A DNA stretch of 64,000 nt from Campylorhamphus procurvoides (lineage: Eukaryota; Chordata; Aves; Passeriformes; Dendrocolaptidae): NCBI GenBank assembly GCA_013396655.1, contig WBMV01004349.1:599492-663491 (forward strand). Direction: 5' to 3'. The notes beneath the pieces were generated by a model that made no database searches, was not told the origin of the DNA, and was given only the letters and a program-made list of their open reading frames with translations. Below are positions 35,483 to 46,640 of the stretch, piece by piece (positions within the stretch are counted from its first letter, which is position 1; every line of letters begins with the position of its first letter). The position numbers and the translations under genes are program-made.

Positions 35483-35625
35483 AGAATCATAAAACAGTTT
35501 GGGTTGGAAGGGACCTTTAAAGCCCATCGAACTCAACTGGATCAGTTTGCTCAGAGCCCCATCCAACGTGACCTTGCATGTTTCCATGGATGGGGCATCA
35601 ACCACTTCTCTCATGCTTAAGATCC
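35483..35625 (-). mobile_element. CR1 LINE 3' end, antisense
   Basis: Plus strand: TAGAATCATAAAACAGTTTG, GGTTGGAAGGGACCTTTAAAG, GTTTGCTCAGAGCCCCATCC, AACGTGACCTTGCATGTTTCC, ATGGATGGGGCATCAACCAC. Reversed CR1 3' end, about 140 bp. Confidence 0.88.
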
Positions 35626-37253
35626 TTCCATTTGATGTTCTCCACTCCTAAATTTCCCAGTCCCCATGGACAGAGAGAAATCTCCCATGAAGCAAATGTT
35701 TCCCTACTTTGACAGAGCAGCAGAACGGGAGAAGCAAAAGAGACACAGCTCTGACTTCAAAAGCCAAGGGGGGCAGATGTGGGGGGGGAAAGGAAGCAAG
35801 AAGAAGGTGTTCCTGAAGCCAGATCATTCAACACTTCTGCCAAGAAGAACCCACCTAGTGTGCACCAACACAGCCAGGTCACAGAGGGCTGTCACCAACC
35901 CACCCTCCCAGGACAGTCTCCCTTGCAGTGCTGCTCCCCTTGCACCCTGAGCCCAGGTCATAAATATCCTCCTTGTAAAGGAGATTATGAGAGGTCACAC
36001 ATTCAACCATCTTTAGAGTAGGCAGTTTTGCCAGTTTTACCAAGGAAAGTTTGGAGCATTTTGATATATCTCCAAGACAAAACACTTCTTGAAAAAATGA
36101 AGAGGTTTCTTGACAGATCAGCTGGAAGCAGGCAGAGAAATGCTGAGTTTTCCAGTGAATTAGAAAAAAGTGCCAGACTGGGATGAGTACAATGAAAAAA
36201 ATCTTTCCCTCTCCACTTCTGCAGCCCCTGTGTTTGTGTGCACAGAGTCACCGAGGTCATAGTGAGGGTTTGCAGAACAAGGGTTCCAAATTCTCTGTGG
36301 CTTGTGAGAATTTGGATTTTTTCCAAGGGAAGTGAGAGGAAAGTGACTCTGAGCCCTCCAATGCCCCTCATCCCACTGCCCTGGGTGCCACCCCTGGAGC
36401 ATCTTGGCTCTCAGCAGTGGCTGGGTGGGTGTTACTGCACAGACACCTCAGTCCTGGGGAAGGGTTCCCCTGGTGTCCTGGGCAGCAGAGGGAGGAGTAA
36501 AGAGGAGACTCCCCAGGGCTGGGGCTGCCTCAGGATTTCCTGCCTGGTTTTGGAGAAATTCCCAGCAATGCCCTGGATGTAGACACGGAGCAGGGCAGAG
36601 AACAGCCTCTCTTCAGACCTTTATCAGAGTTGACATGGTGAACAAAAATATTGCTGCTCCTACAGCTTTAATTCATTCAGAATAGTTCAGAAGTTTCTGA
36701 TAATAAGACCTAATTTATAATTAGGCTTTATCAGCAATCAGTTAATTTATAGAACCCTAATTCTCACAAAGGTATTTCAGAGGCTTTTCTTATTACATTG
36801 TGGAGCTAATGCCCACAGACAACTAAACCCCAGTGATAGGATGGAAAAAAATTCCAGGGTAATCCTGCTCTGTAACTACTTCAGTTATTCACTCTGGGTT
36901 TCGTGCAGTGGCTGTGGTGGGGGTATCATTTATGCCAAGAGCCAGGGACAAGGCACTCCACTCCAGTATAAAGAATAGTGTACCAGGTAACCTTCCCCCT
37001 GCCTGTAGCTACCTGGAACCTGATGGGCATTCCCAGAGCTCGGATATGTCCTGGGAAATGAGCCCCCTGTGAGGGAAAGGAGGGTGCTGGGGGGGAGGAA
37101 GGGAGGGAGCCAGGCCTGGATGGTGAGAGACATCACCTGCAAGGCTGAACCAACAGCCTGGGGAGAACCACAGAAAGCTTCTCACCAGCCTCTGGTCTGA
37201 TGGTTCCAACACTGCCAGCCTGGATCAATGAGATGCCCCTGAAATTCCCTGGG
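35626..37253. other. Unique DNA with palindrome block, no gene seen
   Basis: Contains the nested palindrome at 36,698-36,733 inside an AT-rich unique island (36,640-36,800). The rest is balanced-GC unique DNA with featureless frames (for example 94 codons at 35,666-35,950 with a lysine-rich stretch but no domain). Confidence 0.45.
36698..36733. promoter_or_regulatory. Nested palindrome: GATA-type outer, homeodomain-type inner
   Basis: Outer arms TGATAA (36,698-36,703) and TTATCA (36,728-36,733) flank inner arms CCTAATT (36,709-36,715) and AATTAGG (36,719-36,725) around a TAT centre. The GATAA/TTATC words are GATA-factor-like and TAATT/AATTA are homeodomain-like. Both shells are perfect inverted repeats, spaced 5 and 2 nt apart. 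Regulatory role is inference; AT-rich surroundings raise the chance background. Confidence 0.35.
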
Positions 37254-37459
37254 GAGGTTTGGGATGGATCTCAGGAAAAGGCGCTTCCCCCAGAGGGTGG
37301 TGGGCACTGAACAGGGCAGTGGGCACGGCCCCAAGGCTGCCAGAGCTCCAGGAGTGTTTGGACAACACTGTGAGGGACAGGGTGGGATTGTTGGGGTGTC
37401 TGGGCAGGGCCAGGAGTTGGACTGGATGGTCCCCGTGTTTCTGTGGGATATTTCTATGG
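37254..37459 (+). mobile_element. CR1 LINE 3' end, J-like second subfamily
   Basis: Sense copy: GATGGATCTCAGGAAAAGG, CTTCCCCCAGAGGGTGG, GAGCTCCAGGAGTGTTTGG, then the subfamily-specific CTGTGAGGGACAGGGTGGG and ATTGTTGGGGTGTCTGGG in place of the CTGGGGCACAGGGGGTGAC block of the main group. It ends CCAGGAGTTGGACTGGATGG and TTCTATGG. Same variant as the 56.1 and 60.65 kb copies. A small deletion removes the CCAGGCTCCCC words. Confidence 0.88.
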
Positions 37460-38329
37460 AACTGACTCCCTAGATGGATGGTCACGTCTCTCTTCTGTCT
37501 CTTTGGGATCCAATCCCAAACTGTTCCAGCCTTTCCTGCAACCATATCACCCTGCAAACCCATCTCCACCTTCCCATCAGCTCTCTCCATGCTTTCAGAG
37601 AGCTTCTCACAGCCCTGCCTCCTGGTTTCTCACCCAGGGAGCTCTCCCATTTTTTCTTCCAAAGCACCGAGAAAAAGTCAGGACAACTCCTCTCTCTCTA
37701 TTTCTCTTCAAATCTCTGTCTATTCATGCTTGTTTCTCTTCCAAACGGAGCACAGTCCACAAATATTCCTGCCCTCCTTGTTTTCAGGGAATTGATAACT
37801 ATTTCAAGACCAAGGCCAGGCCCTGGTGAGCTCAGGCTCGTGCCTTGAAGTGCAGGGCTCTCCTTGGTGGACTGTCATTTCTCCAGGCCTTAAGCCCTCT
37901 GAGAACTCCCAATCAATCTGTTTCAATTAAATTTCAATTAACATATCTGAGCCAAGTGTTATGTGCTATGATGTCTCCAGGAAAGCTGGATTAAAGCAGG
38001 AGAAGGAGCAGCTCCCCCCCACCAAGGCACTAGCTGCTGGGACCATGTGGTTACAGGAAAACCTCCCTTTGACCCCAAAAACGTGGCAGTTCCCTGTGGT
38101 GGCTGATTCGAGGGAGGGGTTGGTGGGAGCTGAAAGGAGTCACCACCTCACCAGGGACCACCTGACCTACAGAACTCCTGGACCACCACATGGGGTGGCC
38201 ATGCCCATATGGCACAGCCCTGCCCCAGCCCTGGGGGGATGCAGAGCCCTGCCTGGGCACTGAGCCCTGGTGCACATATTCCAATAGAACACTTTAGCTC
38301 CCAAATTCCCTCTGGTTTTGTCACCTTGA
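37460..38329. other. Unique DNA, no gene seen
   Basis: T/C-rich plus strand at 37,480-37,760 gives three overlapping plus frames (105-128 codons) without features. No repeat recognised. Confidence 0.45.
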
Positions 38330-38838
38330 ATATTGGGGCAGTTTTGGGCACCACAATATAAGGCAGATCTGAAGCCATTGGAGAGTGTCCAAAGGAGGGC
38401 AAGGAGATGGGAAAGGGCCTGGAGGGGAAGCCTGTGAGGTCACTGAGGACACTTGGGATGTTCAGCTAGAGAAGGGGAGACTGAGGGGAGACCTCATTGC
38501 AGGGACAACTTCCTCGGGAGGGGCAGAGGAGGGGCAGGCACTGAGCTCTGCTCTGTGTGACAGGGACAGCACCCAGGGAATGGCTGGAGCTGTGTCAGGG
38601 CAGGGTTAGGTTGGATCTCAGCAGAAGGTTCTTCCCCCAGAGGGTGGTGGGCACTGCCCAGGCTCCCCAGGGCAGTGGGCACAGCCCCAAGGCTGCCAGA
38701 GCTCCAGGAGGGTTTGGATGATGCTCTGGAGCACAGGGGGTGACTCTTGGAGATGGGCCTGTGCAGGGCTGAGGGTTGGACTCGATGATCCTTTTGGATC
38801 CCTTCCAACTCAGCATATTCTGGGATTCTGAGATTCTG
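38330..38838 (+). mobile_element. CR1 LINE, young J-like group, 5'-truncated
   Basis: Sense copy that starts further upstream in the RT ORF than its neighbours: TTTTGGGCACCACAATATAAG, AGATCTGAAGCCATTGGAG. It then has GAGACTGAGGGGAGACCTC, the CTTCCCCCAGAGGGTGG block, GGACTCGATGATCCTTTTGG, CCTTCCAACTCAGCATATTC and a clean tail GGGATTCTGAGATTCTG. The good tail suggests this is one of the younger copies. Confidence 0.92.
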
Positions 38839-39220
38839 CCTACTGAGTGCCTCACTCATAACTTGTGCTTATTTAGTTGGTAGTCCTGTTGTAAAGAGAG
38901 ATTTTTATTAAGACATTCCAGGTCTCAGCTCCAGCTGCCGTGACCCACCATCCATTTCACTTTCCTTCCACAGACACTTCTTCCCCCCCTGTCCTTCTCC
39001 TGCCCCATCAGCCCATGGGTTATTCCTGTTCTCCACAAGTGCAGTGGCAGCAGAGCCCGTGCTGTTCTCCAGTCCCTGCCCTTCTCCCTTTGAACTCCAC
39101 CGCTCCTTGCTCAGATCCCTCCCACTCCCCAGTCCATTTCCACAACAGGCTTCCTTTTATCCTCAAATCTATGAGCTGCCTTTTCCTGGTGCCACATCAG
39201 CCAATTCTCCATCCTTGTAA
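38839..39220. other. Unique C/T-rich DNA, no gene seen
   Basis: Pyrimidine-rich plus strand (for example CTTCCCCCCCTGTCC). One 108-codon frame without features. Confidence 0.45.
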
Positions 39221-39530
39221 GTGCAGAGGAGCTGCAGTCTGTTGTGCTTTAATTAAAGTGTATTAGTAGTGGCATGTTATCGATTTACTATACATTTGCA
39301 TTAGCTGAGTACTTTATGCTCTGATCTGATGGGCAACAAATTGATTTGGTGCACGGAACCTCCCTTGATGAAACACGAACAGGAGACCCAACAGGCCCAC
39401 CTGGGTGGATCTGTGGAGCACAGGCTGCTTGGCAGTGCCTCCTGTTACTGCCAGACAAATCCAGATGATAAGGCATAAAGCCTGAAACCCAGTTTTATTT
39501 AGACTGGCAGGACTTTCCAATAAAACCTTT
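39220..39530. promoter_or_regulatory. Candidate conserved noncoding element
   Basis: Unique block with a perfect 12-bp palindrome CTTTAATTAAAG (39,247-39,258), then TTATCGATTTACTATACA, TTTGCATTAGCTGAG, CAAATTGATTTGGTG and TTTATTTAGACTGG. Motif-dense, repeat-free and CpG-sparing. Similar in style to the blocks at 19.7, 29.2 and 55.2 kb. Confidence 0.3.
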
Positions 39531-40366
39531 CACATTTCATGCTTCTTGTCTGTATTTCCCAGCTCACAGAACAGAAAATGCTTCAGCTTGTGCCCCTTCA
39601 CACAGGGTGGGAACTGCCCAGAGAGAAAAATACATAGAGATTGCAAGTTCATCCCTTCAGAGTAGGGTCAGCAGGTGTGGAAGCCACATTAGGAAAGCCT
39701 TATGGTTTTGTGACCATGAGAATACTCTCAGGGTGTGCAGGCAAATCTGGGTTTGTCCCCATCAAGACAAAAGGTCAGGGCCTGTGCTCTTTGTTGTCCC
39801 TCCAGCAGCAGCCCAGTGGGGCCAATCTTGGGACCACCCCATGAAATGGAGCTTTCTGCTCCCTCCTTCCCCTCTGGAGCCTTTGCAGAGGTGGAGAATT
39901 CTCAGGCAATGTCTCTTCTTGCCTGGTGAATGTGTCCTCTTCTCCATCACATGTCATACTCAGCAGCCTGGTTGTGTGCCAAGGAGAGGAAGGGGACACA
40001 GCAAAGGGAGGAAGGGGACATGGCACATCTCAAGAAGCTCAGTGAACCACACACTATACAGATGAGACAAGTTTGGCAAGAGAATGTGTGGAAATGGGAC
40101 ATTCTGCTGCACTTTCAGATCACAGGAGGATGAGGGCACAGAATCAGAGTATCATTAAGGTTGTAAAAGCTCCTTACCCATGGTCATGACCAACATGTCC
40201 CTCAGCACAAGGAATATGAGCTTTTTCTCAAGGAGGGCTCCCAAAACCAGCATGGGAACAACCTCAGCTTGTCTAGATCCAAGGCACAGAGGGGCTGTGG
40301 CTGGTTTGAGGCTGATCCCAACTCAGAGCACAGGTACAGCCCCCCTGCTTTGGGCCAGCCTGGCCT
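39531..40366. other. Mostly unique DNA, no gene seen; possible CR1 relic at 40,139-40,180
   Basis: At 40,139-40,180 the plus strand reads AGAATCAGAGTATCATTAAG, GTTGTAAAAGCTCC, which resembles a reversed CR1 3' tail (agaatcatagaatcattaagg, ttggaaaag), so a short antisense relic is likely. The 152-codon frame at 39,607-40,065 has no recognised domain. Confidence 0.4.
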
Positions 40367-40755
40367 GAGGCACTCGGGGTGTTGAGCTGGAGAAGAGGAG
40401 ACTGAGGGGAGACCTCATTGCAGGGACAACCTCCTGGGAGGGGCAGAGGAGGGGCAGGCACTGAGCTCTTCTCTGTGGGGACCAGGGACAGCACCCAGGG
40501 AATGGCTGGAGCTGTGTCAGGGCAGTGTCAGGTTGGATCTCAGCAGAAGGTTCTTCCCCCAGAGGGTGGTGGGCACTGCCCAGGCTCCCCAGGGCAGTGG
40601 GCACAGCCCCAAGGCTGCCAGAGCTGCAGGAGGGTTTGGATGATGCTCTGGAGCACAGGGGATGACACTTGGGGATGGGCCTGTGCAGGGCTGAGGGTTG
40701 GACTCGATGATCCTAGTGGGTCCCTCTCAACTCAGCATATTCTGGCATTCTGTGA
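40367..40755 (+). mobile_element. CR1 LINE 3' portion, young J-like group
   Basis: GAGGCACTCGGGGTGTTGAG, GAGACTGAGGGGAGACCTC, CTTCCCCCAGAGGGTGG, GGATGATGCTCTGGAGCAC, then GGACTCGATGATCCTAGTGG and CAACTCAGCATATTCTGGC. Shares CTGGAGCAC and GGGCTGAGGGTTGGACTCG with the 38.3-kb copy, so the two are close relatives within the group. Confidence 0.92.
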
Positions 40756-41136
40756 AGCTGAATGTCTGACAGCTTTAAATCTCCATGGTTTCACATGCAC
40801 CTTTGCCTTAGGGGAAAAAATTAGTGGCAGGAGTGAACCCCACCCCGCTGGAAAACCCCAACACACATTTGGGAAGTCCCATAAAGAAGGTTACCTGCAA
40901 CAAACCTTGTGGATCTGCCCATGCAATGGCACCCTGGAGAGTCTGCTCTGCTCCCTGGCCCAGTGGGCACCGTGCCCACCCCGGGGCAGCCTCCTGCCCT
41001 CACACAGCCATGGCACTGCCACACTCCCCCTGCCAGTGCCCATCTGAGCAGGCAGGAGGTGCCTCGGGCAGTGTCCTGGGCTGCTGGCTGCTCCTGGAGA
41101 TGTGCTGGGAAGGGGGTGGGAGTTGGGGTCCAGAGA
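40756..41136. other. Unique GC-rich DNA, no gene seen
   Basis: GC-rich spacer between two sense CR1 copies. Frames here continue from the flanking repeats. No exon recognised. Confidence 0.45.
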
Positions 41137-41308
41137 AGGTTGCCCAGAAAAGCTGTGGCTGCCCCATCCCTGGAGGTGTTCAAGGCCAGGTTGAACAGGG
41201 CTTGGAGCAGCCTGGGACAGTGGAAGGTGTCCCTGCCCATGGCATGGAGTGGAACCAGATAGTCTTTAAGGCCCCTTCCCAGCCCAAACCAGTCTGGGAT
41301 TCTGTCAC
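41137..41308 (+). mobile_element. CR1 LINE 3' end
   Basis: GGTTGCCCAGAAAAGCTGTGG, CATCCCTGGAGGTGTTCAAG, GGGCTTGGAGCAGCCTGGG, GGAAGGTGTCCCTGCCCATG, CAGCCCAAACCAGTCTGGG and ATTCTGTC. Sense, 5'-truncated, related to the 26.2-kb copy. Confidence 0.9.
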
Positions 41309-44047
41309 TGATCCCACAGACTCTCCTGACACATGAACTTTGGGGCTAAACAAGCAGCAATCAGGCACCTTCCTGCCACCCCCAAAGATGTTCTACTGCC
41401 CTCAGGCAGACCTGTGGGATCTGTAACATCCCCTGCTCACCCAGCTGGGCCAGCTCAGCCCTGTGGTCCCCTCTCAGTTCTCTTCTTCCCACTTTCCCCT
41501 CTGGTCTGTCCAACTCTGTCCAACTCATGTCCAACTCTGTCTAGTTTGCTGTGACTCTATTCAAATACTCAGTTGTAAATAAACAAATCTTCAGGGTAAT
41601 GCAAAAGGAAACTGAAATGAGACAGAGATGGCCTATATTAAACTCAACTAGTTCTCAGTGAAAATGTAAGCAAAAAGCACATTTCCATAGAGAGGCAGCT
41701 TTTTTAGTTGACAAAGAAGAGCTAAATAACTCAGGTTGTGGCAGCTATTTTAGGTGTTTGGGAGTTCAGGGCTATCTGCTCCTGCACCTTTGTTTCAATT
41801 AATTTGCAGTGATGCTTTATTGACCTTGCTGCAGAGAGCAGCTCAAAGAAAATAAAAACGTCAGAGGCCCATTAGAAGATCCAGAACAACATCAGCCAAC
41901 AACAGGAGCATTACCCATCCCACCACCTGGAGCCACCTCCAGGTGGGGCTGCAACTACCTGGAATTGTCACTTCCCTCGTGTTCATTATTGGGTGCAGAG
42001 TGATCTCACCCCACTCTCATAGTGAAGCCCAGGCTGGGCAGTGGAAAGGCACCACTTGGGCTTGCAACGGACACAAAAATAGGCCTGGAAAAACAGCCAG
42101 CTTGGAACTCTGCTGGCACACTGGTTTGTTCTTACCCTTCACCTCAACATCTTCCTGCTCATCCCTGGCTTCTGAGACCCCCTCGAGCTGCATCGTAGGG
42201 TGCTGATGTGCCTCGTGAATCCCCTGAGCTGCCATCCTCTTCCCTCTGTGATTCCATCTGGAGATGTTCCTCATCCCAGTTTCAAACCCTGCCTTTCCCA
42301 GGCCATCTGCCACCAATGTTCTAGCTGAAGTAACTATTTCAGCCTTCATGAGTACACTCTGCCTTCACAAATTTGTACCTTTCCCCAAAATTTTACTCTT
42401 GGAATGAATCTCTTTTATGGAAAGTTGGAGGGAAATCAATTTGGCCACATTTGCATTAGGAGCGAAGAGGAAAAGCATACTATTTTCCTACATTGAAAAA
42501 AAAAAACCCAAAGAGGACCAAAGAGGTCCTTTTTAACCTAAATGACTCTGATTCTTCCCAGAGTGCAAACAGCTCTTCAGTCCTGACAATCTGCATCCCT
42601 CAAACACAGAGGAGAAAGACACAGAGCAGAGATGCAGAGGAGGAAGGACAAACATGGACTGAGCTTTGTGACATTGTTTGTTGGACACCAGTGTGATCAA
42701 TCAGGAAAGGAAAGACACTGCTGAACAGAAAAATAAACCCTTGCAGGCCCAGGTGGGGCATGTCCTCCCAGCTCCATAATCCCATCAGGGTACACACCTC
42801 TTTATCTCTGTATAGTCCATATGATTTAAAGGATTGGTTGTCCTACCTGGAGCCAAATAAGCATTCTCCCAGCAAAACAGATAGAATAAAGCCAGTCCCT
42901 TCCCAAATGCCAAAGGGAAGAAAGCAGGGAGGGATTCAGAGAAGCCTCCAGTGATGTGCTGGGCTCTGTGGAGGTGGAGAGGGATTCAGAGGAACCACCA
43001 TGGGGACAAAGCTCCCTCTGCCCCAGGCACAACATGGGCGACCTGGGAGGTGAACTGACATCAATGTGTCTGCACAGCAGGGCCCATCTAGCTCATCTCT
43101 GAGTTTGTCACTAAAAGGTGTAAGTTTTAGCTTAAAACAATTTCTAATTGATTAAAACCCAAGGAAACTTGATCCCATATTTAAGGAAAGGATGTTTATG
43201 CAGACTTTGATCACTTCAAGTGTTTTTAAACCACACAATGGTCTATATGACTGGATTTCATCAGCCTGACACAATTCAATCCTCTTGGTTTGGTAAAAAA
43301 ATGGTTCACAAAATGTGATGCTCCATCCTAAGTAAACACAGACCTGCCAAATTTCTGCAGCTTAATGAGCTCCTGCTCATCAGCTGAGGTCCAGGAACGG
43401 GCCCTGTGTGCACCCTCTTTGAAGTCTGATGTGCTTATGGAAGCACCCTAAGAGGCTTTAGGGAGGGATTCTTGTTTGGGCAAAGCTTCACAATGGCTGG
43501 TGCTGGGATTGTCAAGAATTTGGTGATTGCTTTGCTAATATTTTCCTCCTGTCCTTGCCTCCAGTTGAGTCTCTACTTCACAGCCTAGCTCTGAACAACA
43601 TCCCTGAGCTTTTATCTGCAGGTGACAAACAGAGGCATACAAACTGGATTGGCAGGAACACAAAGAAGGCTTTCATCTCATCATTGCACGAGGCACTTAC
43701 AGTAACTTCTCAAGGAAAAAAGAGATTATGCATCAACATTGTGAGCATAAAGACAATTTAAAAGGGATGTTAAGAAACTTCATGTCAGGAAAATATAGAA
43801 CATCTGCAAACAGACGAGTATTCAGTAATAAGCTACGTCAATGATCTTGGGGGAAAGAGGCTGTTTTCTTGCAGTGACAAGCCCAAAGAATACCCCAAAG
43901 TGGATTTTAACAAGTTAAAGTGCTCCTTGTGGTCAGAAAAATGAGCTGGCTGTGTGCTGCAGTTGGGGTTGTTTGCCTGGGTTTGTGTCACTGGCTCCAG
44001 GCTCTTTTTGCTGCCGGTCTCTGTGAGGTCCCCTCCTGGGGCAGGGT
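41309..44047. other. Unique DNA, no gene seen; short GTCCAACTCT repeat
   Basis: A small tandem array of GTCCAACTC units lies at 41,508-41,541. The part 41,690-41,880 (CTTTGTTTCAATTAATTTGC) and 43,100-43,280 (TTAAAACAATTTCTAATTG, ACTTTGATCACTTC) are repeat-free AT-rich text with homeodomain- and TCF-like words. No exon or RNA gene recognised. Confidence 0.45.
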
Positions 44048-44154
44048 GTGGAGGTCTGTCCCAGGGCTGGGGCAAGGGACGGCCCTAGAAGATTTCTGAG
44101 CTTGACATGCACACCAACACTCACTTTCATGGCAGTTTATGGTATTTTGCCACC

Positions 44155-44190
44155 AGGCTTGGCAGGAGCAGGCTTGGCAGGACTAGGCTT
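44155..44190. repeat. 15-bp tandem repeat, 2.4 copies
   Basis: Units AGGCTTGGCAGGAGC, AGGCTTGGCAGGACT and a partial AGGCTT. Lies inside a 100-codon plus frame whose Gly/Ala-rich stretch is simply the translation of this repeat. Confidence 0.85.
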
Positions 44191-46118
44191 TCCGAAAGAA
44201 GCAGCGGGACAGTTTCAGGCTGTACTATGGTCCCTTCTAGGTGACTCTGCAGGAGCACATATAGGGATTGCTGTTATTATTAAAATAATCCAGGATGACA
44301 GAGAAGACTCACCTACTAAAGAACAAGCTGGTTTAACTTGTTATTAGTCTCCTAATTAATGGATAACTAATGGGAACACGTTTATTCCCAGTTGTCAGTA
44401 AACACCACTCACCCTGGTGCAGCTGATGCTTTGAAGGTCTCACATCCACCCGGGAAGCACCGAGCTGAATCCATGTGCTAGAGCAAACACTGCCAGACCT
44501 GCCAGGGTGACACAATGCCTGGGTTTCCCTGGCTGTCTTCACCTCTTCAGGGCTCTGTGCTCCTGCCTGTGCCAGCTGGATGCAGCATGGGAGCCAGCTG
44601 GATGCAGCACGGATGCCAGCTGGTGGGGTTCTGCCTTCTCTGAGAGGCGGCTCCATCTGAGCTCGGAGCCTTCTGCTGCACTGCCAGGCAATACACAGCT
44701 GGCTCAGGGTTCACTGGGGGTCAGGATGTCACCACTGGGACACCCTCAGCTGAGCCATGTCCCACTGCTCAGGGCATTTTGCTTACACTTGCTCTGGTGA
44801 CTGTGAGCAAGTCCAAAGTGTCCTTGGGGGAATCAGCCAAGGGGCTGTTGCTTTTGCAATATTGTCTATATCTAATTGATCACACCTTCACATTTTCCTG
44901 CTACTGTGCTGTATTGGGATGTCCCCTGGGACAGGCAGTCCTGCACCTTTTGCAGCTGCTCATTTAACTCAGGGCAGCATCACTGTCCTGAGAAACGAGA
45001 ACCTGGGGAAGCTGGAGGATTGTGACCTGTGCTAGTGCAGTGCTTTACCCCTTCAGCTTGGTGCTGGTAGGTGGGCACTGCCACTGCTCCTCTGGTTTTA
45101 AGATGAAACCACGTGAGATTTAGGCCTCAGCACAGTCTGGAGCCTGTCCCACCAATGTGCCCTTCTGCAATCCCAAGGAGGGCAGTGAAGTCCAAGGAAT
45201 ATCCTGCTCTTTGCAGTCCTGTTGAGGGAGGCACCCCAGTGCTCAGCCAGGGTGTTCATGGCAGACACAGCCCCAGAGCACTGCAGTGTGGGCATCTACC
45301 ATAGCATTCCAAAACCCACTCTGATTTAGTCCGGGTGCTAAATTTCAAGCACTGGTTGACCTCTTCAGCAGTACATGCCCTGTTTCTGCAGAGGACACTG
45401 AGTGACTCCAAGTCCTGTCACCTCCAGCCACTTCTTGCTCCGTTTGTCCCTTCCACTCTGACACAGGTAGATGTGTTTGCTCACTGTGCCTGAAGTGGAT
45501 TTGGGAGTGATCCCACTGTCCTGGCATGTGGCAAGGCTGGGTGATGGGCAGGAAGAAATAGCTGGGGAAGTGGTCACAATTTTCACCACTTTGTCCATCT
45601 GAAAGTGAGCTCACACTGTCCTGAGGAGGACACAGAGAGCTGGAGCAGCAGCGGGAGGGGAGACTGCACAAACCATCTGAGCACAAGCTGCTTCCTGCAC
45701 AGTTTGGCTCAGCAGAATGCAATATTTTCAAGTGAAATGTTTTAAACTTCAGTGGGCATGAAGGGTGTGAATTATCTGAGTCACAGCAGATGCCTGGTGC
45801 TCTTTTAAGCACCTGGATGTTTGGCAGGGATTCCTCCCAACCACCCCAAGCAGAAGTGAGACATTGCTCCTGTGAGAGACTGTGTTTAGCACACTCTGTG
45901 CAGAGTGGTATCCACACCGGCAGCCAGGGGCTGTGCACAGCCCAGGGTGACACTTGCTGAGAGCCACCTCCTTGGGTTCTCCTCCAGGCCCTGCTGATGG
46001 TCCACTCACCTAACATTATTTGCCAAAAATAGCCATTTCTCCCCAGATCTGCTTTTTAACTTAAAGGGTGCCCTCCAATGAGCTTGGGCTGCACAAAACA
46101 AATCTGCTCCTGGACTAG
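44191..46118. other. Unique DNA, no gene called
   Basis: Balanced-GC unique DNA. The minus frame 45,345-46,016 (223 codons from an ATG) is long but has no domain, no membrane or signal segment, and serine/cysteine-rich low-identity text. I treat it as unproven. No interspersed repeat recognised. Confidence 0.45.
44571..44625. repeat. 22-bp minisatellite, 2.5 copies
   Basis: GCCAGCTGG begins at 44,571, 44,593 and 44,615, with ATGCAGCA following in the first two units. Period 22 bp with a few substitutions. Confidence 0.85.
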
Positions 46119-46640
46119 AATCAAAGAATCCCAAGGATCATCGAGTCCAACCCTCAGCCCTGCACAGGTCCATTCCCAGGAGTCACCCCCTGTGCCCCAG
46201 AGCATCATCCAAACCCTCCTGGAGCTCTGGCAGCCTTGGGGCCGTGCCCACTGCCCTGGGGAGCCTGGTCAGTGCCCACCACCCTCTGGGGGAAGAACCT
46301 TCTGCTGAGATCCAACCTGACCCTGCCCTGACACAGCTCCAGCCATTCCCTGGGTGCTGTCCCTGTCACACAGAGCAGAGCTCAGTGCCTGCCCCTCCTC
46401 TGCCCCTCCCAGGAGGTTGTCCCTGCAACAAGGTCTCCCCTCAGTCTCCCCTTCTCCAGCTCAACACCCGAAGTGCCCTCAGTGTCCTCACACCCTTCCC
46501 TTTCCCATCCCCATGTCCCTCCTTTGGACACTCTCCAATGGCTCAATCTCTCCCTTCCAGTGTGTCCCCCCAACCTGCCCCACTATTGCAGGTGAGGCTG
46601 CCCCAGTGCAGAGCAGAGCAGGACAATCCCCTCCCTCTCC
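46119..46640 (-). mobile_element. CR1 LINE, young J-like group, antisense
   Basis: Plus strand is the reverse of the J-like copies: CAAAGAATCCCAAGGATCATC, GAGTCCAACCCTCAGCCC, CCACCCTCTGGGGGAAG, GGTCTCCCCTCAGTCTCCCC, CTTTGGACACTCTCCAATGGC, ending CAGGACAATCCCCTCCCTC. First antisense member of the group in the window. Plus frames up to 228 codons across it are reverse translations of the repeat. Confidence 0.93.

Noticed and set aside
44048..44347. 100-codon plus frame with GDSAG, the lipase/esterase nucleophile word
   Set aside because: The residues before GDSAG do not match the strand-turn context of the alpha/beta-hydrolase family, and no oxyanion HGGG or later Asp/His blocks were found nearby. 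The Gly/Ala-rich part is the 15-bp tandem repeat in translation.
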